Of a DNA stretch of 34,098 bases, positions 22,268 to 31,626 are shown piece by piece (within the stretch, counting starts at the first letter, position 1; the number at the start of each line of letters is the position of its first letter). The notes below the pieces were generated by a model. That model saw only the letters and a list, made by a program, of their open reading frames with translations. It was not told the origin of the DNA and did no database searches. Position numbers and translations under genes: made by a program. The stretch spans positions 1-34,098 of the forward strand of contig JAICMG010000015.1 of NCBI GenBank assembly GCA_025929365.1. The letters run 5' to 3'. Origin of the DNA: Frankiaceae bacterium. GTDB taxonomy: Bacteria; Actinomycetota; Actinomycetes; JAFAQI01.

Positions 22268-25192
22268 GTGAGGCAACCGGACCGGATCGCGAGCGTCAGC
22301 GGCCGGCTCGCCAGGTTCGGCTTCGCCGATCCGGACGCTGCTGAGCGGCGGCTGCTCGAGCTCGGCTTTGCCGATCATGGCGGCGTCATCGAGGAGCTCG
22401 GGCAGGTCGCCGATCCCGACCTCGCCCTCGCGGCGCTCGAGCGGATCGCGGCCGCCGGCCATCGAGACGAGCTGCTCGCCCAGGTCTCGGCGTACCCCGG
22501 GCTGCGCCGGCGCCTGTTTGCGGTCTTGGGCGCCAGCGCCGCGCTCGGGGACTGGCTCGTGCGCCATCCGCAGCAATGGCGCCAGCTCGTCGACGACGAC
22601 GCGGCCGCGGCAAGACCGACCCGTTTCGGGTTGCAGGCTGCGCTGTTGCGTGAGATCGAAGGGCGTAGCGGTCGTGAGGCGTACGACGCACTGCGCATCG
22701 GCTACCGCACCGCGCTGCTCGGCCTGGTCGCGCGCGATCTCTGCGCGGACCTCGCGGTGGACGACGTTGCCGCCGAGCTCGCCGACCTCGCGGAAGCCAC
22801 GCTGGGTGCTGCGCTGCGGGTCGCGGAGCATGAACATCCCGACGCGTCGGCTCGGCTTGCGGTCATCGCGATGGGCAAGTGCGGCGGTCGCGAGCTCAAC
22901 TACGTCAGCGACGTCGATGTGGTGTTCGTCGCCGAGCCCGGTGACGCCGCGCCTGCTGCGACCACGCTCGCTGCCGCGATGATGCGCGCTTGCTCCGAGA
23001 CCACAGCCGAAGGGTCGATCTGGCCGGTCGATGCGGCGCTGCGGCCCGAGGGCAGGTCCGGTCCACTCGTGCGCACGGTGGCGAGCCACGTCGGCTACTA
23101 CGAACGCTGGGCGAACACCTGGGAGTTCCAGGCGCTGCTCAAGGCGCGGCCGGTGGCGGGCGACGCGGCACTCGGCGCGCAGTATGTCGCGTCGGTCGCG
23201 CCGATGGTGTGGTCAGCCGCCGGCCGGCCCAGCTTCGTCGAAGACGTGCAGGCGATGCGCCGCCGGGTCGTCGGGTCGTTGCCGGCTGCGGAGGCGTCAC
23301 GTCAGGTGAAGCTGGGACCGGGCGGGCTGCGTGACGTCGAGTTCGCGGTGCAGCTGTTGCAGCTCGTGCACGGTCGCGGTGACGAGGCGCTGCGCAGCCC
23401 GACCACGCTGGTCGCGCTGGCCGCACTCGCCGAAGGCGGCTATGTGGGTCGCGACGACGCGGCTTCGCTGGCGGCGGCCTACCGGTTCTTGCGGACGGTG
23501 GAGCATCGGCTCCAGCTGCAACACCTTCGGCGCACGCATCTGCTGCCGGCGGACGAGGCAGGCTTGCGATGGTTGTCGCGGTCGATTGGTCATCGTGACC
23601 TCGCGACCTGGCAGGCCGAGTACGACGGGCATGTCCGCGAGGTGCGGCGGATCCACGAGAAGCTCTTCTACCGTCCGTTGCTCAATGCGGTCGCGCGGCT
23701 GCCGAGCGAGGACACGAGGCTCACCCCCGAAGCGGCGGCGGCTCGGCTCGAGGCGCTCGGCTTCGCCGACCCCTCGGCCGCGCTGCGTCACATCGAGGCG
23801 TTGACGTCGGGGGTGAGCCGCAACGCCGCGATCCTTCGGGCGCTCCTCCCCGCGATGCTCGGCTGGTTCGCCGACGCGGCGGATCCGGACGCCGGTCTGC
23901 TGTCCTTCCGCCAGGTGAGCGATGCGCTCGGCAGCACGCCGTGGTACCTGCGAGTGCTTCGAGATGAGGGGGCAACGGCGGAGCGGCTCGCCCGGCTGCT
24001 CGCGACCAGCCGGTTCGTCGCCGACCTGTTGGGACGTGCGCCCGAGACGGTGGCGGTTCTCGCCGACGACGACGAGCTGCTGCCCCGGCCACCGGAAGCG
24101 CTGCGGGGCGAGCTGCTGGCCAGCGTGCGGCGCAACGACGACGGTGAGATTGCGGTCGCGGCGGTCCGCGCGCTTCGGCGCAAGGAGCTGCTGCGCATCG
24201 CCTGCGGTGACCTGCTCGGCCTGATCGATGTCGGCGGCGTCGGCCGGGCGCTGACGGATGTCTCGGCGGCGACGCTGGCGGCTGCGTTGGAGGCGGCGGA
24301 GCACAAGGTGCGAGCGGAGCTCGGCGCGGCGCTGCCGGTACGGCTCGCGGTGATCGGCTTGGGTCGCCTCGGCGGTCTCGAGCAGGGGTACGGCAGCGAC
24401 GCCGACGTGCTCTTCGTCTACGAGCCGCTCGCCGAGGACGGTCCGGAGTGCACCTCCGCGGCGCACGAGGTGGCGCAGGAGCTGCGACGACTGCTCGCGA
24501 TGCCGGCGCCGGACCCGCCGCTCGTCGTGGACGCCGACTTGCGCCCCGAAGGCAGGCAGGGCCCGCTGGTGCGCAGCCTCGCGTCGTACGCCGAGTACTA
24601 CGAGCGCTGGTCCTCACCCTGGGAGATGCAGGCGCTGTTGCGCGCGCATCCCATGGCGGGTGATGCCGACCTGGCGCTGCGCTTCGTCGCATTGATCGAT
24701 CCGCTGCGCTACCCGGTGGGCGGGATCGGCGCGGGGGACGTGCGAGAGATCCGCAGGCTCAAGGCCCGCATGGAGGCCGAGCGGCTGCCGCGAGGAGTCG
24801 ATCCGTCGGCGCATCTGAAGCTCGGCCGTGGCGGCTTGTCGGACGTCGAGTGGGCGGTGCAGCTGCTGCAGCTGCGTCACGGGGCTGAGGTGCCCGGCTT
24901 GCGGACCACCGCGACGCTCGACGCGCTGCATGCCGCCGTTGCCGCGGACCTAATGTCGGCTGACGACGCGCGTGCCCTGCAGGATGCGTGGGTGATCGCG
25001 ACCCGGGTGCGCAACGCCATCGTGCTGGCTCGCGGCCGTGCATCCGACGTGATGCCTTCGGACGCGCGCACGCTCGCAGCGGTGGCGCGCGCGATGGGCT
25101 ACGCCGCGGGCCACAGCGGCGACCTGATCGAGGACTACCGGCGGGCGACCCGGCGAGCCCGCTTGGTGCACGAGCGGGTGTTCGCCTCGTGA
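22268..25192 (+). CDS. glnE: Bifunctional glutamine synthetase adenylyltransferase/deadenylase
   Basis: A protein of 974 residues from GTG 22268, full length for the actinobacterial enzyme. It attaches AMP to a tyrosine of glutamine synthetase and removes it by phosphorolysis. Two nucleotidyltransferase domains are visible. The N-terminal deadenylase has MGKCGGRELNYVSDVDVVFV (Asp215, Asp217). The C-terminal adenylyltransferase has GLGRLGGLEQGYGSDADVLF (Asp711, Asp713). Each is followed by an RPEGRSGPLVR/RPEGRQGPLVR element and a KLGPGGLRDVEFAVQLLQ/KLGRGGLSDVEWAVQLLQ element, showing an internal duplication. The helical linker between them carries the regulatory region. Its classic target, GlnA1, is not in the window. 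It overlaps the next gene by 4 bases. Confidence 0.96.
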   Translation: MRQPDRIASVSGRLARFGFADPDAAERRLLELGFADHGGVIEELGQVADPDLALAALERIAAAGHRDELLAQVSAYPGLRRRLFAVLGASAALGDWLVRHPQQWRQLVDDDAAAARPTRFGLQAALLREIEGRSGREAYDALRIGYRTALLGLVARDLCADLAVDDVAAELADLAEATLGAALRVAEHEHPDASARLAVIAMGKCGGRELNYVSDVDVVFVAEPGDAAPAATTLAAAMMRACSETTAEGSIWPVDAALRPEGRSGPLVRTVASHVGYYERWANTWEFQALLKARPVAGDAALGAQYVASVAPMVWSAAGRPSFVEDVQAMRRRVVGSLPAAEASRQVKLGPGGLRDVEFAVQLLQLVHGRGDEALRSPTTLVALAALAEGGYVGRDDAASLAAAYRFLRTVEHRLQLQHLRRTHLLPADEAGLRWLSRSIGHRDLATWQAEYDGHVREVRRIHEKLFYRPLLNAVARLPSEDTRLTPEAAAARLEALGFADPSAALRHIEALTSGVSRNAAILRALLPAMLGWFADAADPDAGLLSFRQVSDALGSTPWYLRVLRDEGATAERLARLLATSRFVADLLGRAPETVAVLADDDELLPRPPEALRGELLASVRRNDDGEIAVAAVRALRRKELLRIACGDLLGLIDVGGVGRALTDVSAATLAAALEAAEHKVRAELGAALPVRLAVIGLGRLGGLEQGYGSDADVLFVYEPLAEDGPECTSAAHEVAQELRRLLAMPAPDPPLVVDADLRPEGRQGPLVRSLASYAEYYERWSSPWEMQALLRAHPMAGDADLALRFVALIDPLRYPVGGIGAGDVREIRRLKARMEAERLPRGVDPSAHLKLGRGGLSDVEWAVQLLQLRHGAEVPGLRTTATLDALHAAVAADLMSADDARALQDAWVIATRVRNAIVLARGRASDVMPSDARTLAAVARAMGYAAGHSGDLIEDYRRATRRARLVHERVFAS

Positions 25193-26778
25193 GCTCTTCT
25201 TCGGCCGGCGGGCCGTCTTCGCAGGTGCGCCTCAGATGGGGTCCTCCGCTCCTCGCCGCTGTCATCGTCGGTGGGTTGTACGTGCTGCTTGCTCCGCACA
25301 CGGCGGACCTGGCTGCGCAGACGGCCCGGTCCCAGGTCTACCGGCGCAGCGGTTACGTGCCGTACTGGACGGGCTGGTACGCCGGCACACCGATGGCGGG
25401 CTACAGCCTCGTCACGCCGCCGTTCCTCGGTCTGCTCGGCCCGGTCTGGCTCGGTGCCGTCACCGTTGTCGGGTCCGCGGTCGTCGCGGTGCCGCTGCTC
25501 GCGCGCTGCCGGCGGCCGTGCCTCGGTGCGATCGCGGTGGTCGTCTCCGGTGGCTTCGATGTGTTCTCGGGACGGACCACCTTCGCGTTCGGCGTCGTGG
25601 TCGCTCTCGCAGCGATGCTCGCCGTGGAGCGCCGCCGGCGGTGGCTGGCATTCGCGGTCGCGTTGCTGGCCGCGGTCACCAGCCCGGTCGCCGGGGTGTT
25701 GCTTGCCGTCGTCGCTGCCGCGACGGTCCTCGCCGGTCCGCGGCGGCGGATCGCGGGGTTCGCGGTGATCATCGGTGTCGCCGTCGGTCTCGTCGTGATC
25801 GCGTTGCTGGCCGGTGGATCGCGCAATGGCTACGAGCCCTTCACTCGCACGTCGTTGCTGCTGTCGATCGGCACCACGCTCGTGGTGATGCTCAGTCCGG
25901 TGGGCCGCCGGCTACGCGTGATCGGGTGGCTGACGCTGTGGCTGCTCGTCGGCTGCTTCCTCGTTCATTCGCCGATCGGTGCGAACGCGACGCGGATCGC
26001 GGTGCTCGGCGCGGCACCCGCGATGGTCGCGGTCGCGCGGTGGCCGCGGTTCGTGCTCGTCCCGTCCGTCGTCGTCGCGGGCCTTCTTGCCGATGGCCAG
26101 CTCGTCAACGACATGAGCGCGGCGGGCGGCGCCGTGGCAACCCGCGGCTTTGTCGCGCCGCTGAAGCAGGAGCTCCTCGAGCAACCCGAGATCTACCAGT
26201 ACCGGGTCGAGGTCGTCGCGCCGAAGACGCACTGGCCGCTGACGTACCTGCTGCCCGAGATCGCTGTCGCGCGAGGGTGGGAGCGGCAGACCGACGAGGC
26301 GCGCAACCGGATCTTCTACGGACGCTCGCCGCTCACGGCGGCGGCGTACCGCCGCTTCCTCGACCGCAACGCCGTCGGCTACGTCGCGGTGCCGATGCAC
26401 TCCGCCCTCGACTACGGGTCCTCGCGGGAGGGTGTGCTGATCCGCCGCGGTCTGCCGTATCTGCGGCCGATGTGGGCCAACTCCCGCTGGCGGCTCTACG
26501 CCGTGGCGAGCCCGGCTCCGCTGGTCGAGAAGCTGTCCCCGCCAAGTCCGACCGCTTCGCTCCCGCCGCGGGTGCCCCAGGCGCGCGTGCTGGCGGCCGA
26601 CGACACGGGTTTCACGTTCGACGTCTTCTCGGCGGGTCGCTACCTGGTGCGGCTGACGTGGTCGCCGTACCTCGTCGCGAACGGCGCACGCGTCAGCCGC
26701 GCGCCGTACAACCAGGTGTGGGTGACGGTGCCGTCGGCAGGGCACTACCGCCTGCGAGCGGTGTGGCGCTGGCCGTGA
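25189..26778 (+). CDS. Polytopic membrane protein of unknown function
   Basis: A protein of 529 residues from GTG 25189, inside the glnE stop (GTGA overlap). A first membrane helix lies at about 20-36, and eight or more further helices extend to about residue 310. A soluble C-terminal region of about 210 residues follows, ending in beta-strand-rich sequence. The loop after helix 1 (QVYRRSGYVPYWTGWYAGTP) has the aromatic and charged composition seen in GT-C type glycosyltransferases and related integral membrane proteins. I see no defined catalytic motif, so a GT-C-like role is only a guess. Coupling to glnE is striking but may be an accident of operon packing. Converges on the PAP2 gene, 3 bp apart. 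Confidence 0.8.
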   Translation: MSSSSAGGPSSQVRLRWGPPLLAAVIVGGLYVLLAPHTADLAAQTARSQVYRRSGYVPYWTGWYAGTPMAGYSLVTPPFLGLLGPVWLGAVTVVGSAVVAVPLLARCRRPCLGAIAVVVSGGFDVFSGRTTFAFGVVVALAAMLAVERRRRWLAFAVALLAAVTSPVAGVLLAVVAAATVLAGPRRRIAGFAVIIGVAVGLVVIALLAGGSRNGYEPFTRTSLLLSIGTTLVVMLSPVGRRLRVIGWLTLWLLVGCFLVHSPIGANATRIAVLGAAPAMVAVARWPRFVLVPSVVVAGLLADGQLVNDMSAAGGAVATRGFVAPLKQELLEQPEIYQYRVEVVAPKTHWPLTYLLPEIAVARGWERQTDEARNRIFYGRSPLTAAAYRRFLDRNAVGYVAVPMHSALDYGSSREGVLIRRGLPYLRPMWANSRWRLYAVASPAPLVEKLSPPSPTASLPPRVPQARVLAADDTGFTFDVFSAGRYLVRLTWSPYLVANGARVSRAPYNQVWVTVPSAGHYRLRAVWRWP

Positions 26779-26781
26779 CCG

Positions 26782-27591
26782 CTATGCGGCCGCGAGCTCG
26801 GGTTCGGCCGTCAGAGGCGCGGTGATCGGGGTGCGGCTGTAGGCGTGGCGTCCCGAGAGCAGGCGCTCGACGGCGACTCCCACGCCGAGCGCGATGACGC
26901 CACCTACCGCGTCGAGCACGAAGTGGTTGGCGGTGCCGAGCACGACGAAGAGCGTGAAGATCGGGTACATGGCGCCGAGGACGCGCACCCACCGCCGCTT
27001 GGCGAGTGTGACGATCGCGATCGCGCACCACAGGGCCCACCCGATGTGCAGCGACGGCATCGCGGCGAACTGGTTGGCGTCCTTCGCGACGTCCGCTGAC
27101 GCGACAGAGCCCCAGGTGTGGAACTTCACGACCGTGTCGACGAAACCGGGGAGCATGCGCGGGGGCGCGAGCGAGATGAACCAGAACCCGACGAGCGCGG
27201 TCAGGTTCGTGACGATGAGCACGGATCGGATCGAGCGGTAGCGCAGCGGATGCCGGACGTAGAGCCAGACGAGCACGCCGATCGTGACCACGAAGTGGAG
27301 CGTGGCGTAGTAGTAGTCGCTGACGTAGGCGAGCCAGGAGTGGCCCGCGACGAGCGAGTTGACCGCGTGCTCGACGTTGATGTGCATCGTCCGCTCGAGC
27401 GACAGGACCGAGCGCGCCCGGTTGAATGCGCCGACCTCATGGCTGGGCACGGAGTTCCGCACGAGGGAGTAGAGGTAGTAGACGATCAGGACGAAGGCGA
27501 CCTCTTGCCACCAACGCGGCGGCCGGATGGCGCGGACCTTCTCGGGGAGCAGGGCGACCGGCCGGCGGGCGCGGGATTCGACCGTAGCCAT
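26782..27591 (-). CDS. PAP2-superfamily membrane phosphatase/transferase
   Basis: A protein of 269 residues from ATG 27589-27591, preceded by GAGGAAGG; a GTG two codons upstream is possible but too close to that site. Five or six membrane helices are visible. PAP2 motifs are AMPSLHIGWALW (His182) and GTANHFVLDAVGG (His223 and Asp227), the arrangement of the Aur1/inositol-phosphoryl transferase branch. Such proteins hydrolyse or transfer phosphate groups on lipids at the membrane surface. The substrate is unknown; phosphatidic acid, prenyl diphosphate or phosphoinositol lipids are options. It lies 76 bp downstream of korB on the same strand and may share its transcript. Confidence 0.88.
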   Translation of the reverse strand: MATVESRARRPVALLPEKVRAIRPPRWWQEVAFVLIVYYLYSLVRNSVPSHEVGAFNRARSVLSLERTMHINVEHAVNSLVAGHSWLAYVSDYYYATLHFVVTIGVLVWLYVRHPLRYRSIRSVLIVTNLTALVGFWFISLAPPRMLPGFVDTVVKFHTWGSVASADVAKDANQFAAMPSLHIGWALWCAIAIVTLAKRRWVRVLGAMYPIFTLFVVLGTANHFVLDAVGGVIALGVGVAVERLLSGRHAYSRTPITAPLTAEPELAAA

Positions 27592-27667
27592 GCTCACCTT
27601 CCTCGTCGACGGGGTCCGGACATTCTGCCAGAACCCGGCGAGGGGATCGGCGTCGATTACCGGCGGC

Positions 27668-28738
27668 TCAGCCCCCGATCGTCCACGTGTCGCCGGAGTT
27701 GAGCAGGGCCGCGAGGTCGCCGTCGCCCTTGGCGGCGCGAGCCTCGGCGACCTGCGCCCGGGCCGCGTCGTCGTACGCCGGGCGCGCCACGGCGCGGAAG
27801 ATGCCGAGCGGGGTCACGCCGGCCTCGACGTTGCCGAGCCGGGAGAGCGCGAAGGCGAGCTCGGGCTCGTCGGCCTGCGGGTCGTGGACGAGCAGCGAGT
27901 CCTCGTTGCCGGCGTCGACGTCGACGACCTCGAGGCGGCCCCGCGGGGAGACCCGGACGCCCTTCGCGCCATCGCGTCCGAACCGCACCTGCTTGCCGGC
28001 TTCGAGGTAGACCGCCCGGTCCTCGCGGCTGTCGGCGTCCTTGATCACGTCCCAGGCGCCGTCGTTGTAGATGTCGCAGTTCTGCAGGATCTCGATGAAT
28101 GCCGCTCCGCGGTGCTCGGCCGCGGCCTGCAGCGTCGCGGTCAGGTGCTTACGATCGGAGTCGACGGTCCGGGCGACGAACGTCGCCTCGGCGCCTAGCG
28201 CGATCGACACCGGGTTGAGCGGGCGGTCCACCGAGCCCATCGGTGAGGACTTGGTGCTCTTGCCGACCTCGGACGTGGGGGAGTACTGGCCCTTGGTCAG
28301 GCCGTAGATGCGGTTGTTGAACAGCAACAGCTTGAGGTTGACGTTGCGGCGTAGCGCGTGCAGCAGGTGGTTGCCACCGATGGACAGGAAGTCGCCGTCC
28401 CCGCCGATGACCCACACCGACAGGTCGGGCCGCGACGTCGCGAGCCCGGTCGCGATCGCCGGTGCGCGGCCGTGGATCGAGTGCATGCCGTAGGTGTCCA
28501 TGTAGTACGGCAGGCGCGCGGCGCACCCGATCCCCGAGATGAACACCGTGTTCTCGCGCTTGATCCCGAGGGTGGGCATGAAGCCCTGGATCGCGGCGAG
28601 GATCGCGTAGTCGCCGCAGCCCGGGCACCAGCGCACCTCCTGGTCGGAGGTGAAGTCCTTGCGCGAGAGCTCCGCGTCGGTGGCGGGAATCAGCTCCAGC
28701 CCGCGACGAGGACCGGGAACGGGAAGGGACACGGTCAT
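27668..28738 (-). CDS. korB: 2-oxoacid:ferredoxin oxidoreductase, beta subunit
   Basis: A protein of 356 residues from ATG 28736-28738, 13 bp after korA. It binds thiamine diphosphate and an iron-sulfur cluster. WCPGCGDY supplies Cys38 and Cys41, GIGCAAR supplies Cys72, and Cys221 (LQNCDIYN) is the likely fourth cluster ligand. The thiamine site is GGDGDFLSIGGNHLLH with FNNRIYGLTKGQ (Asn141/Asn142). With KorA it oxidises 2-oxoglutarate to succinyl-CoA, reducing ferredoxin. In mycobacteria KorAB serves as a CoA-dependent, oxygen-tolerant alternative to the classical dehydrogenase. No ferredoxin gene lies beside it. Substrate preference for 2-oxoglutarate over pyruvate is inferred from family resemblance. 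Confidence 0.94.
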   Translation of the reverse strand: MTVSLPVPGPRRGLELIPATDAELSRKDFTSDQEVRWCPGCGDYAILAAIQGFMPTLGIKRENTVFISGIGCAARLPYYMDTYGMHSIHGRAPAIATGLATSRPDLSVWVIGGDGDFLSIGGNHLLHALRRNVNLKLLLFNNRIYGLTKGQYSPTSEVGKSTKSSPMGSVDRPLNPVSIALGAEATFVARTVDSDRKHLTATLQAAAEHRGAAFIEILQNCDIYNDGAWDVIKDADSREDRAVYLEAGKQVRFGRDGAKGVRVSPRGRLEVVDVDAGNEDSLLVHDPQADEPELAFALSRLGNVEAGVTPLGIFRAVARPAYDDAARAQVAEARAAKGDGDLAALLNSGDTWTIGG

Positions 28739-28751
28739 TTTCGGGGTGTTC

Positions 28752-30608
28752 TCATGAGGAGGCCATTCCGGTGATCGCTTCGAGCAGGTCCTCGCTGCGG
28801 AACGGGAGTCCGCGGACCTGGTTGTAGGAGTGGACGTCGACGAGGAACTTCGCCCGCAGCAGCATCGCCAGCTGGCCGAGGTTCATCTCTGGGAGCAGCA
28901 CCTTGTCGTAGCGGGCAAGCACGTCGCCCGTGTTCGACGGCAGCGGGTTGAGATGGCGAAGGTGGGCGCGGGCGACCTTGAGACCGTTGGCGCGCGCCGA
29001 GCGGACCGCGGCCGCGATGGGGCCGTACGTCGAGCCCCACCCGAGGACGAGGATGTCGGCGTCGCTGGTCGGATCGTCGACCTCCAGCGGCGGGATCGAC
29101 GCCGCGATGCCCTCGATCTTGGCGTGGCGCAGCCTGACCATCTTGTCGTGGTTGGCCGGGTCGTAGGAGATGTCGCCGGTGACGTCTGCCTTCTCGATGC
29201 CGCCGACGCGGTGCTCGAGGCCGGGCGTTCCGGGGATCGCCCAGGGCCGAGCCAGCGTCTCGGGGTCGCGGGCATAGGGCTCGAAGGCGGAGCCGTCGGC
29301 GGCGGGCTTCGCGAAGTTCACCTCGATGGCGGGAAGTGTCGAGACGTCGGGGATCAGCCATGGCTCGCTGCCGTTGGCGAGGTAGGCGTCTGAGAGCAGG
29401 TAGACCGGGGTGCGATAGGTCGTCGCGATGCGCACGGCCTCGATCGCGGCGTCGAAGCAGTCAGCGGGTGACTGCGCGGCGATAATCGGCACCGGAGCCT
29501 CGCCGTGACGGCCGAACATGGCGAGCAGGAGGTCGGTCTGCTCGGTCTTGGTCGGCATGCCGGTTGAGGGCCCGGCGCGCTGGATGTCACAGACCACGAG
29601 CGGCAGCTCGATCATCACGCCGAGGCCGATGGTCTCGGCCTTGAGGTCGACGCCAGGACCGGACGTCGTCGTGACTCCGAGCGCTCCGCCGAACGACGCC
29701 CCGAGTGCGGCGCCGACGCCGGCGATCTCGTCCTCGGCCTGGAAGGTGGTGACACCGAAGTTCTTGTGCTTGGCGAGCTCGTGCAGGATGTCCGAGGCCG
29801 GCGTGATCGGGTAGGAGCCGAGGAACAGCTGCAGGCCGGCCTGCCTCGCGCCGGCGATCAGGCCGTACGCCAGTGCCGTGTTGCCGTGCACCGTGCGGTA
29901 CGTGCCCGGCTTCATCGGGGCCGGGCCGACCTCGTAGCGGACGACGAAACCCTCGGTCGTCTCGCCGTAGTTCCAGCCGGCCTTGAAGGCGGCGATGTTG
30001 GCCGCCGCGAGCTCCGGCTTGGCGGCGAAGCGCCGCTCGATGTACTTGACGGTGCTCTCGGTCGGGCGGCTGTAGAGCCAGGACAGCAGGCCGAGGGCGA
30101 ACATGTTCTTCGCCCGCTCGCCGTCCTTGCGGCCGACATCGTGGCCCTCGACCGACTTCACCGCGAGGGAGGTCAGGTCCAGCGCGTGGACGTCGTACCC
30201 CTCCAGCGAGGAGTCCTCGAGCGGGCTCTCGGCGTACCCGACCTTCTTGAGGTTGCGGGGGGTGAACTCATCGGAGTTGACGATGATCGTGCCGCCGCGG
30301 CGCAGCTGCCCGAGGTTGGCCTTCAGCGCTGCGGGGTTCATCGCGACCAGGACGTCCGCGTGGTCACCTGGGGTGAGCACCGAGTGGTCGCCGAAGTGCA
30401 GCTGGAAGGCACTGACGCCGGGCAGGGTGCCGGCTGGCGCCCGGATCTCGGCGGGAAAGTCGGGGAGGGTCGACAGGTCATTGCCGAACTCGGCGGTCTC
30501 GGAGGTAAACCTGTCGCCGGCGAGCTGCATGCCGTCGCCGGAGTCGCCGGCAAAGCGGATCACCACGTGATTCAGGCGCTCGACGGGGGTCTCTGCGATC
30601 TCGGTCAT
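28752..30608 (-). CDS. korA: 2-oxoacid:ferredoxin oxidoreductase, fused gamma-alpha subunit
   Basis: A protein of 618 residues from ATG 30606-30608. The N-terminal gamma domain (about 12-195) begins VVIRFAGDSGDGMQLAGDRF, followed by FPAEIRAPAGTLPGVSAFQL. The alpha domain starts near 230 with GNTALAYGLIAGARQAGLQL and has FLGSYPITPASDIL, TFQAEDEIAGVGAALGASFG, TTTSGPGVDLKAE and QRAGPSTGMPTKTEQTDLL. The C-terminal domain contains VLGWGSTYGPIAAAV and LPEMNLGQLAMLLRAKFLVD. The gamma-alpha fusion is the layout seen in mycobacterial KorA. It is the first gene of the korAB pair; the upstream dehydrogenase on the same strand is separated by a 116-bp gap containing a hairpin. Confidence 0.94.
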   Translation of the reverse strand: MTEIAETPVERLNHVVIRFAGDSGDGMQLAGDRFTSETAEFGNDLSTLPDFPAEIRAPAGTLPGVSAFQLHFGDHSVLTPGDHADVLVAMNPAALKANLGQLRRGGTIIVNSDEFTPRNLKKVGYAESPLEDSSLEGYDVHALDLTSLAVKSVEGHDVGRKDGERAKNMFALGLLSWLYSRPTESTVKYIERRFAAKPELAAANIAAFKAGWNYGETTEGFVVRYEVGPAPMKPGTYRTVHGNTALAYGLIAGARQAGLQLFLGSYPITPASDILHELAKHKNFGVTTFQAEDEIAGVGAALGASFGGALGVTTTSGPGVDLKAETIGLGVMIELPLVVCDIQRAGPSTGMPTKTEQTDLLLAMFGRHGEAPVPIIAAQSPADCFDAAIEAVRIATTYRTPVYLLSDAYLANGSEPWLIPDVSTLPAIEVNFAKPAADGSAFEPYARDPETLARPWAIPGTPGLEHRVGGIEKADVTGDISYDPANHDKMVRLRHAKIEGIAASIPPLEVDDPTSDADILVLGWGSTYGPIAAAVRSARANGLKVARAHLRHLNPLPSNTGDVLARYDKVLLPEMNLGQLAMLLRAKFLVDVHSYNQVRGLPFRSEDLLEAITGMASS

Positions 30609-30701
30609 CGAGGCGTCACTGCCTGACCGCTCCTCTGCGCTCGCTTGGCCCCTGGTTTGTGGCTAGGTGGCCCTGCGTGTGGATGTTTGGCGGGTGCACA
30701 A

Positions 30702-30718
30702 CCCAGGGTAAACCTGGG
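30702..30718 (-). terminator. Short hairpin after the SDR gene
   Basis: CCCAGG (30702-30707) and CCTGGG (30713-30718) around GTAAA form a 6-bp stem 6 nt past the SDR stop, in the 116-bp gap before korA. It is a plausible weak terminator separating the two transcripts. Confidence 0.45.
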
Positions 30719-30724
30719 GGCCGG

Positions 30725-31591
30725 TTACCGCCCGGTAGGTCGGGCGAGACGCTTGGCGAGCACCTTGGCGAGGCCGTACATCGAGCTCATCACCGCGTCG
30801 AACGCCCGGGCCGGGAGCAGCCAGCGGGTGAAGAGGATCGAGCCGGCCCCCTTGCCCACGGGATAGCGGGTCCGGGGATGGCCGACGGTGGCGGCCTTGA
30901 CGATCTTCTTGGCCACGACGTCGCTGGACGAGGTGACGGCGGGGGACTCGGCGAGGTCCAGGAAGGCGCCGACGTGCTCAGCCTGCTCGGCGTACGCCGA
31001 CCCCGCGGAGGCCTTGCGGAGGTTCTCGGCGGCGATCCCGCTCCACTCGGTTCGGATGCCGGCCGGCTCGATCACCACGACCTTGACGCCGAACGGCCGC
31101 AGCTCCATGCGCATCGAGTCGCTGAGGCCTTCGACCGCGAACTTCGTCGCGTGGTACCACCCGCCGAGCGGCTCGTACATGCGCCCGCCGATGGAGGAGA
31201 TGTTGATGATCCGCCCGCTGCGCTGCTCCCGCATGTGGGGGACGACGAGCTGGCTGAGCCGCGCGAGGCCGAAGACGTTGACCTCGAACTGGTAGCGCGC
31301 CTCGGACATCGCGACGTCCTCGACCGCGCCGTACGACCCGTAGCCGGCGTTGTTGACGAGGACGTCGATCCGTCCGGTGTCGGCGACGATCTGCTTGACG
31401 CCGGCGACCATCGACTTGTCGTCGGTGACGTCCATCTTGAGGACGTGCACCCCGGCGTCGGCGAGCGCTGTCATGCGCTCGACCCGGCGGGCTGCGGCAT
31501 AGACGGTGAAGCCGGCGTTCTTCAGGCGCACGGCGGCCGCCTCGCCGATCCCGGACGATGCGCCCGTGACGAGCGCAGTGCCTCTGCTCAT
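30725..31591 (-). CDS. Short-chain dehydrogenase/reductase
   Basis: A protein of 288 residues from ATG 31589-31591, which puts the nucleotide-binding motif at the usual position. Classical SDR features are GASSGIG at 10-16, MDVTDD, NNAG at 80-83, Ser132/Ser133 in NISSIGGRMYEP, and the catalytic Tyr146-x3-Lys150 (YHATK). ARR after strand 2 (34-36) suggests NADP preference. The C-terminal VKAATVGHPRTRYPVGKGA element is common in SDRs that act on alcohols or ketones of lipid type. The divergent EthA-like monooxygenase starts only 35 bp away, so the two may act on the same alcohol/ketone route: the dehydrogenase makes a ketone and the monooxygenase turns it into an ester. This is inferred from context. 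Confidence 0.92.
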   Translation of the reverse strand: MSRGTALVTGASSGIGEAAAVRLKNAGFTVYAAARRVERMTALADAGVHVLKMDVTDDKSMVAGVKQIVADTGRIDVLVNNAGYGSYGAVEDVAMSEARYQFEVNVFGLARLSQLVVPHMREQRSGRIINISSIGGRMYEPLGGWYHATKFAVEGLSDSMRMELRPFGVKVVVIEPAGIRTEWSGIAAENLRKASAGSAYAEQAEHVGAFLDLAESPAVTSSSDVVAKKIVKAATVGHPRTRYPVGKGAGSILFTRWLLPARAFDAVMSSMYGLAKVLAKRLARPTGR

Positions 31592-31626
31592 GCGGACACA
31601 CGGTGCCACATGGGATCATCGCGGTC

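Noticed and set aside
27592-27667. Promoter or operator (TTCTGCCAGAA-like element) between korB and the PAP2 gene
   Set aside because: The element is only a 5-bp inverted repeat with a one-base centre in a short gap and no promoter boxes accompany it.
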